This document shows, piece after piece, positions 58,971 through 64,000 of a stretch of DNA of 64,000 bases; the stretch's first letter is position 1, and every line of letters starts with the position of its first letter. Both the position numbers and the translations under genes were made by a program. The stretch is from Proteiniclasticum sp. (GTDB lineage: Bacteria > Bacillota > Clostridia > Clostridiales > Clostridiaceae). The stretch lies in NCBI RefSeq assembly GCF_003514505.1, contig NZ_DOPX01000012.1:1-64000 (forward strand). The letters run 5' to 3'. Below the pieces are notes generated by a model. The model ran no database searches, was not told where the DNA came from, and was given only the letters and a program-made list of their open reading frames with translations.

Positions 58971-60759
58971 GGTCTCCTCCTTCAATGATAAAGGGTTCAA
59001 ATTTCACAAAGTCTTTTTTCAGGATCTTGGCTCTGATCTTCGTTCCCAGTTCCTCATAGGATTCCTGAAGCAGCACACCACTTTCATGAACAGATGAGAT
59101 GAGTTTCTGCTGGTCATATGGTATCAGTGCTTCTATTTCCAGCAAATGATCTGGAAGAACCTCGTTGAACAGCGCCATCAGTTCTTTCAGATTCGTCCCA
59201 TTTTTTGCAGATATCTCAATAATTGGATACTTCCCATGGTAAAGTTCTTCCACTTGCTCTGTGACATAACTCTTCCCTTTATCAATTTTATTGATGGCAA
59301 TGATTCTTCTTGTTTCACCAGCACCAATCTCATGGAGCACTTCATCCACTGCAACTGCTTGTTTCAGACAGTCATCCACTGATCCGTCAATCACATGAAC
59401 CAAGAGATCTGAATAGATTACTTCTTCCAGTGTGGATTTAAATGCTTCCACAAGATCATGGGGGAGCTTTCTGACAAAACCTACCGTATCTGTTAATGTC
59501 ACCACTCTATTATTTTCAAGACTTAATGCTCTTGTGGTTGTATCAAGTGTTGCAAAGAGCATATCCTTTTCCAAAACCTTTTCTTTCACCACCGCATCTT
59601 TTGATGCAATATCAGCCAAAGCATTTCTGAGTGTGGATTTACCAGAATTGGTATACCCCACCAGGGAAATTCTTGGAATCTCATTCTGATTTCGGTTTTC
59701 TCTCTGGACTCCTCTAATAGCTACAACTTTTTTCAGTTCGTTTCTTAGATCATTCACTCTCTCTCGGATCTTTCGACGGTCAATCTCAAGTTTCTGCTCA
59801 CCAGGCCCTCTCGTTCCAATGCCTCCACCGGTTCTGGACATAACCGTACCAAGACCAATAAGTCTGGACATTCTATATTTCAATTGAGCCAGTTCCACCT
59901 GAAGCTTTGCTTCTTTACTTCTGGCTCTTTTCGCGAAAATCTCTAGAATCAACGTCGTACGGTCAATGACTTTCACCCCAAGCTCATCCTCAAGGTTTCT
60001 GATCTGACTGCCAGACAGTTCGTCATCAGCGATGACCATATTGCTTCTCGAAAGCTGCAGTGCATCTCTGATTTCAGACACTTTACCCTTGCCGACATAA
60101 TATGCATTGTCCTGGGTTGCCCTCTTCTGATAGAGGAGTTCTCCTACAGAAACCTCTGCGGCTTTTGCCAGTTCCCGAAGTTCATAAAGACTTTCTTCCG
60201 AATCCAGCCCAATAAGAACCGCACGCTCTTCTTCCTCTTCCAAATCTTCCGCATCCAGAAGAAGACCCTCATTAAAGAGGATCCGATCAATGATATTGAA
60301 TCTTTGGGCTTCTTCAACACTAAGAGGTTTTGTGGCTTCCACATGAATTCTCTGATTTTCTACTGTGAGGAAGCCCATGACCACTTCAGGAGTTTCCTTG
60401 ACCCCTATGGCAACGATCGCATCCAGTTTCATTTTTACCAGAGCTGAAATATCCAGCGCTGAAAGATTCGGATTGCCGTTGGGATGTGTATGAACGACCC
60501 GTACTCTTGAGAGTTTGTTGTCTCTCAAGTCCACCAAAGGCATGGAAACAGTACTGCTGTCACCAATGGTGACTTCCAGCACCTTTCCCTTTCGGTCAAT
60601 TAGTACACTGACTTCACGGTTCAGTTCTTCTGTGGCTTTTGTCATAATTTGGATAATTTCGTCATTTAAAAATGAATATTTTTCAGTTTTTATATCAAAA
60701 ATCGCTTCCAATTCTTCTAGGATACGCTTCCGTACACCTTCAATATTTCCAGTAATCAC
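58951..60759 (-). CDS. hflX: GTPase HflX with N-terminal JAMM-like extension
   Basis: A 602-residue ribosome-splitting GTPase. Standard HflX parts are the N-domain (AYYVGKGKVSEIRDAL), RLIGLGTVMSRTGGGIGTRG and the GTPase domain with SLVGYTNSGKSTLRNAL, DTVGFVRKLPHDLVEAFKST and NKID. Residues 1-190 are an extra domain: HTHPNGNPNLSALD at 90-103 fits the JAMM metal motif HxH-x7-S-x2-D (His90, His92, Ser100, Asp103) with a candidate Glu at about 49. Such long HflX forms are, to my knowledge, seen in clostridia. Start is GTG after AAAGGAGGG. It reads divergently from hpt. Confidence 0.93.
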   Translation of the reverse strand: MITGNIEGVRKRILEELEAIFDIKTEKYSFLNDEIIQIMTKATEELNREVSVLIDRKGKVLEVTIGDSSTVSMPLVDLRDNKLSRVRVVHTHPNGNPNLSALDISALVKMKLDAIVAIGVKETPEVVMGFLTVENQRIHVEATKPLSVEEAQRFNIIDRILFNEGLLLDAEDLEEEEERAVLIGLDSEESLYELRELAKAAEVSVGELLYQKRATQDNAYYVGKGKVSEIRDALQLSRSNMVIADDELSGSQIRNLEDELGVKVIDRTTLILEIFAKRARSKEAKLQVELAQLKYRMSRLIGLGTVMSRTGGGIGTRGPGEQKLEIDRRKIRERVNDLRNELKKVVAIRGVQRENRNQNEIPRISLVGYTNSGKSTLRNALADIASKDAVVKEKVLEKDMLFATLDTTTRALSLENNRVVTLTDTVGFVRKLPHDLVEAFKSTLEEVIYSDLLVHVIDGSVDDCLKQAVAVDEVLHEIGAGETRRIIAINKIDKGKSYVTEQVEELYHGKYPIIEISAKNGTNLKELMALFNEVLPDHLLEIEALIPYDQQKLISSVHESGVLLQESYEELGTKIRAKILKKDFVKFEPFIIEGGDHEESYH

Positions 60760-60786
60760 AAGATTCCCTCCTTTTTTCCAAGGTTC

Positions 60787-60815
60787 TTGACATATTCACA
60801 TCAATTATATATTAT
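60787..60815 (+). promoter_or_regulatory. Sigma-A promoter of hpt
   Basis: TTGACA (60787-60792) and TATTAT (60810-60815) are separated by 17 bp; a consensus -35 and a 5-of-6 -10. The transcript would start near 60822, about 40 nt before the hpt start. Confidence 0.8.
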
Positions 60816-60832
60816 TTACTTTAATATGTACA
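60804..60832 (-). promoter_or_regulatory. Candidate promoter of hflX, overlapping the hpt promoter
   Basis: On the minus strand TGTACA (60827-60832) and TATAAT (60804-60809) are 17 bp apart. It overlaps the hpt promoter almost completely, so RNA polymerase can serve only one direction at a time. Confidence 0.5.
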
Positions 60833-60860
60833 CTTTGAAAGGAAACGGTGAAGGAAGCCC

Positions 60861-61382
60861 ATGGAAAACAAAGAGAGAAATATTCTCATATCAGCTGAGG
60901 AGATTCAGGATAAGGTTAAGATTGTAGGAGCACAAATTACTGAGGACTATAAAGGCAAAAAACTGTATGTGCTGTCTCTGCTTAGAGGTAGTTTTATTTT
61001 CACAGCGGATCTTGTGCGGGCCATCGATTTAGACACTACCATCGGCTTTATGACAACCTCATCTTACGGACATAGTGAAACATCCAATGGCAGCTGTAAA
61101 GTTGTGAATGATGTGCCTGACAACATCGAAGGCTATGATGTGCTCATTGTGGATGATATCATTGATACCGGAATCACCATGGAGTTTGTCGTAGATTATG
61201 TCAAAGCCAAAGGTGCGAATTCAGTGAAGACATGTACCCTTTTAGATAAGCCATCCAGAAGAAAAGTAGAAATTACTGCTGATTACTGCTGCTTTGAAAT
61301 CGAAGATGTCTTCGTTGTAGGATATGGTCTGAACTATGGAGATTTCTATCGAAATATCCCTTATGTTTTCAACTGGAAATAG
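60861..61382 (+). CDS. hpt: Hypoxanthine phosphoribosyltransferase
   Basis: A 173-residue purine salvage enzyme that makes IMP and GMP from hypoxanthine or guanine and PRPP. The PRPP motif is VLIVDDIIDTGITMEF; LYVLSLLRGSFIFTADLVRA and the C-terminal VVGYGLNYGDFYRNIPYV are family blocks. SD GAAGGAAG precedes the ATG. It is the first plus-strand gene, with its own promoter and terminator. Confidence 0.96.
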   Translation: MENKERNILISAEEIQDKVKIVGAQITEDYKGKKLYVLSLLRGSFIFTADLVRAIDLDTTIGFMTTSSYGHSETSNGSCKVVNDVPDNIEGYDVLIVDDIIDTGITMEFVVDYVKAKGANSVKTCTLLDKPSRRKVEITADYCCFEIEDVFVVGYGLNYGDFYRNIPYVFNWK

Positions 61383-61421
61383 TTCAAGAAGAGAATTGTC
61401 AAGGAATCTTAAGAGTTTAAT

Positions 61422-61454
61422 AAAGATGCTCTACTTCAAGGTAGAGCATCTTTT
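61422..61454 (+). terminator. Intrinsic terminator after hpt
   Basis: AAAGATGCTCTAC and GTAGAGCATCTTT form a 13-bp perfect stem with a 6-nt loop, ending in TTTT. Confidence 0.9.
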
Positions 61455-61458
61455 ATGC

Positions 61459-61464
61459 TATAAT
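61459..61464 (+). promoter_or_regulatory. Candidate extended -10 promoter of the PBP1A gene
   Basis: TATAAT at 61459-61464 is preceded by TGC, an extended -10. The best -35 (TTCAAG, 18 bp upstream) lies in the loop of the hpt terminator and is weak. Transcription would start near 61471. Confidence 0.5.
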
Positions 61465-61495
61465 ACTTAGGTAAATATTCTACGGAGGTAAGATG

Positions 61496-63982
61496 ATGGT
61501 AAGTAAGCCAAATACGCGAAAGAACGCCAAAAGCAACTCCTTCACCTATTTCGCGAAATTCGTAAAGTTCTTTTTTATTTTGTTTATGATTATAACGATG
61601 GCAGGTTCACTCTATGTGGCCAAAATTGTCCTTGATATTGCAGAAGAAGCTCCTGAAGTATCCATCAACCGCTTTCTGTCTCTAAACGAGCCCAGTATTG
61701 TGCTGGATGATGAAGGCAACCAGATGGACCTGATCCATACCGATGAGGTTCGTTTCCCCATCGCTCTGGAAGACATGGGGCAGAATATCATTGACGCGTT
61801 CATCTCCATCGAGGATGAACGTTTTGAAAAACACAAAGGTGTGGATTATCGACGAACTATAGGGGTTACTCTCCGAGACATAGTAGGTCAGGTCACCGGT
61901 AATAGAGACATGCAGGGTGGTTCCACTCTGACGCAGCAGATTATCAAGAATACTTTCCTCACAAGAGAGCAGAAGTATGAAAGAAAAATCAAGGAAATTT
62001 TCATGGCCCTTCGCGCGGAGAAAATGCTGACAAAAGATCAGATTCTAGAAACATATCTCAACAGCATCTTCCTGGGTGGTCGAGCCAACGGTGTGGAAGC
62101 GGCAGCCAGACAGTACTTTAATAAGTCCGCAAAAGACCTGACTGTAATCGAAGCTGCCTATATCGCGGGCACAACCCAAAGCCCCACAAACTTTTATGCA
62201 TTCTCACAAAGCTCCACGGCAAATCCGCAAAAGTATATCAACCGTACTCAGCTTGTCCTGAACGCTATGAGAGACAACAAGAAGATCTCTGAAGAAGAGT
62301 ATGCACAATATACAGATCAGCTGAACTCTGCACTGATAGATCCTGATGAAAAAATCGCAAAAGGCGAAGAATTGCGCCTGAAATTTGAATCAGGAGAAAT
62401 CACTGAAGAAGAATACAACTACCAGACGGATGTGTTAGAAACGGGAATTGTGTTCAACCAAACCAGTATTGTGTCAGACAAGTACAATTATGAGTACTTC
62501 ACCCGTCCAGTCCTTGATCAGGTCAAAGCTGATCTGAAGGAAGTCAAAGGATATACCGACGAAGAGATTGAGCAAATGATTGCCTATGGTGGATTGGTCA
62601 TTCACTCCACCATGGACAGAGATGCCCAGGATTATGCTCAATCCGTTCTCTCTGACTTTGAAAATGTAAAAGCAGAATATGTGCTCGTATTGGAAGAAGA
62701 AGATAAAGCAACGGGAACCATTGTGGAGAAAGAAGACAGAAGAGAGGCCGAAGCCGCATTCTCCGCAGTAGATTACAAAAGCGGTCAGGTTAAAGTACTT
62801 GTTGGGGGACGTGACGCTTCAACACCGGGCACAAAAAACAGAAGCTATTATTCTGATACCTTTGGTGTTTTGGGTGTTCTTAGAGGATTAGGATCTGCCA
62901 CAAAACCCCTCACCGTTTATGGCCCTGCACTGGAGTCAGGTACAATCAATTTAGGGTATGCAGCTCTTGATGAGCAGTTTAAGAGGCCTCAAGACAACGC
63001 CATCTTAAACTCCATCAATGTAGCTGGTAACCGTACAAGTTATCCAAATAACGTGAATTTCAGATACACCGGTCCCACTACCATCCGAAAGTCATTGGTG
63101 AACTCCTACAATACTGTAGCTATGAGAACTCTGATAGGCTTAGGTGATTTTCAATCGGTGGCCATGTCCTATGGTGAAAAATTTGGACTAGTATTTCCTA
63201 AAAATGAAGACGGCAGCTACAACCGCGCACCAGTGGGAGCCGCCTATCTGTCCTTAGGACGTAATCAGCAAATGGACAAAGATGGTGCGAACCCCTTAAT
63301 TGTTTCAGGTGCCTATGGTGCCTTCGGCAATAACGGTGTTGTCACTGAAAACATTCTTTATACGAAAGTCACAGATGCAGACGGAAGAATCATCTTAGAA
63401 AAAATTCCAGAATCCACTCAGGTTCTCTCTGCTCAGAATGCGTATTTACTCTATGACGTAATGAAAGATGTAGTGAAAAACAATGTACCAGGTACAAGAC
63501 TGACCTCCATGCCATTGGCCGGTAAGACAGGTACCAACACCAAAGGAGATCAAAGCGATCAGATTGACCTTTGGTTTGCAGGTGTCTCTCCCTATTACTC
63601 AGCAACCATATGGTTTGGAAATGACTATAACTCCCGTCTCCTGATTCCAGGAACTGATCGGGGTATCTCCTCCTATTCCACTCAGTATGCTTATGGAAAG
63701 ATCATGGCATACCTGCATGAAGGCCTTGAGGTAAAAGATATCGCAAGACCATCCGGACTAACAAGTGCATCCTTCTGCTTTGTGTCAGGTGGAATCCCCA
63801 ATGAGCAGTGCTATATTGAAAACACTGTGGCGTCAGACCTATTCGTCAGTGGCACACAGCCAAAACAAGTATGTACTGTTCATACCTATGAACCACCTGT
63901 AATTGACCCGATTCCGGAAGAGCCAGAAACACCAGCTCAGACTCCAGGAAACCCGGGCAACGGCAATGGAAACGGCAACTAG
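61496..63982 (+). CDS. Class A penicillin-binding protein (PBP1A type)
   Basis: A protein of about 828 residues that both polymerises and crosslinks peptidoglycan. One N-terminal membrane helix (FVKFFFILFMIITMAGSLYV) is followed by a GT51 transglycosylase domain with EDERFEKHKGVDYRRT and MQGGSTLTQQIIKN. The transpeptidase domain has SATK near residue 467, a serine-Tyr-Asn (VNSYNTVA) and KTGTN. The C-terminus is a low-complexity Pro/Gly/Asn tail (PEEPETPAQTPGNPGNGNG). The ATG at 61496 is 6 nt after GGAGGTAAG; an adjacent ATG lies one codon upstream. The window ends just after its stop. Confidence 0.94.
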   Translation: MVSKPNTRKNAKSNSFTYFAKFVKFFFILFMIITMAGSLYVAKIVLDIAEEAPEVSINRFLSLNEPSIVLDDEGNQMDLIHTDEVRFPIALEDMGQNIIDAFISIEDERFEKHKGVDYRRTIGVTLRDIVGQVTGNRDMQGGSTLTQQIIKNTFLTREQKYERKIKEIFMALRAEKMLTKDQILETYLNSIFLGGRANGVEAAARQYFNKSAKDLTVIEAAYIAGTTQSPTNFYAFSQSSTANPQKYINRTQLVLNAMRDNKKISEEEYAQYTDQLNSALIDPDEKIAKGEELRLKFESGEITEEEYNYQTDVLETGIVFNQTSIVSDKYNYEYFTRPVLDQVKADLKEVKGYTDEEIEQMIAYGGLVIHSTMDRDAQDYAQSVLSDFENVKAEYVLVLEEEDKATGTIVEKEDRREAEAAFSAVDYKSGQVKVLVGGRDASTPGTKNRSYYSDTFGVLGVLRGLGSATKPLTVYGPALESGTINLGYAALDEQFKRPQDNAILNSINVAGNRTSYPNNVNFRYTGPTTIRKSLVNSYNTVAMRTLIGLGDFQSVAMSYGEKFGLVFPKNEDGSYNRAPVGAAYLSLGRNQQMDKDGANPLIVSGAYGAFGNNGVVTENILYTKVTDADGRIILEKIPESTQVLSAQNAYLLYDVMKDVVKNNVPGTRLTSMPLAGKTGTNTKGDQSDQIDLWFAGVSPYYSATIWFGNDYNSRLLIPGTDRGISSYSTQYAYGKIMAYLHEGLEVKDIARPSGLTSASFCFVSGGIPNEQCYIENTVASDLFVSGTQPKQVCTVHTYEPPVIDPIPEEPETPAQTPGNPGNGNGNGN

Positions 63983-64000
63983 TAGATAACCTATGAAAAT

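Noticed and set aside
1..64000. Search for tRNA, rRNA, CRISPR arrays, transposases, integrases or phage genes
   Set aside because: None seen. Intergenic gaps are short and hold terminators, promoters and operators; there are no attachment-site-like repeats or transposase motifs.

Overview
The window is an ordinary-looking chromosomal stretch from a Gram-positive bacterium of the class Clostridia (low to moderate GC). The evidence is the gene order (yicC-remA-gmk-rpoZ-coaBC; sepF-ylmH-divIVA; tgt-queA-ruvB-ruvA; apt-relA-dtd-hemZ-hisS-aspS), a Clostridia-style HflX with an N-terminal extension, GGAGG-type ribosome binding sites, and many intrinsic terminators. I cannot name the species. Almost every gene is on the minus strand; only the last two (hpt and a class A penicillin-binding protein) are on the plus strand. 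I see no rRNA, tRNA, CRISPR array, insertion sequence or prophage.

Layout, left to right. 98-6750: housekeeping genes (coaBC, rpoZ, gmk, remA, yicC, asparaginase, THUMP RNA methyltransferase, exonuclease III, pyrR). 6910-10088: rluD, lspA, aroF, aroB. 10160-22550: division and cell-wall (dcw) cluster, transcribed from mraZ through rsmH, ftsL, a class B PBP, murF, mraY, ftsW, ftsQ, DUF881-sbp-DUF881, yggS, sepF and ylmH to divIVA. The usual murE, murD, murG, ftsZ and spoIIGA-sigE-sigG are not in this cluster. 22789-30041: M16 peptidase pair, oligoendopeptidase, DUF503, a CPBP-protease/cyclase fusion, ychF. 30170-33547: two tandem Dps genes, a cyclodeaminase-family gene and hutH. 33743-42900: aspS, hisS, hemZ, a glyoxalase II-like gene, dtd, relA, apt and a truncated, degenerate RecJ-like gene. 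43043-49472: secDF, yajC, tgt, queA, ruvB, ruvA. 49635-51931: FemABX-type transferase and a D-aspartate-ligase-like ATP-grasp enzyme. 51932-52296: a gene-free stretch that probably encodes a structured RNA. 52297-60759: small membrane protein, psuG and psuK, zinc-ribbon membrane protein, ZIP transporter, yebC, yigZ family, nucleotidyltransferase, hflX. 60861-63982: hpt and PBP1A.

Most genes serve core growth functions: wall synthesis and division, translation fidelity, nucleotide salvage and secretion. The points most worth a second look are the candidate structured RNA at about 52000-52216, the RecJ-like pseudo-enzyme at 42136-42900, the CPBP/cyclase fusion at 27437-28834, the ATP-grasp/FemX pair, the triple MraZ operator with its promoter built into a terminator arm, and a PerR-type box in front of only one of two Dps copies. 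I found no clearly new multi-gene system.
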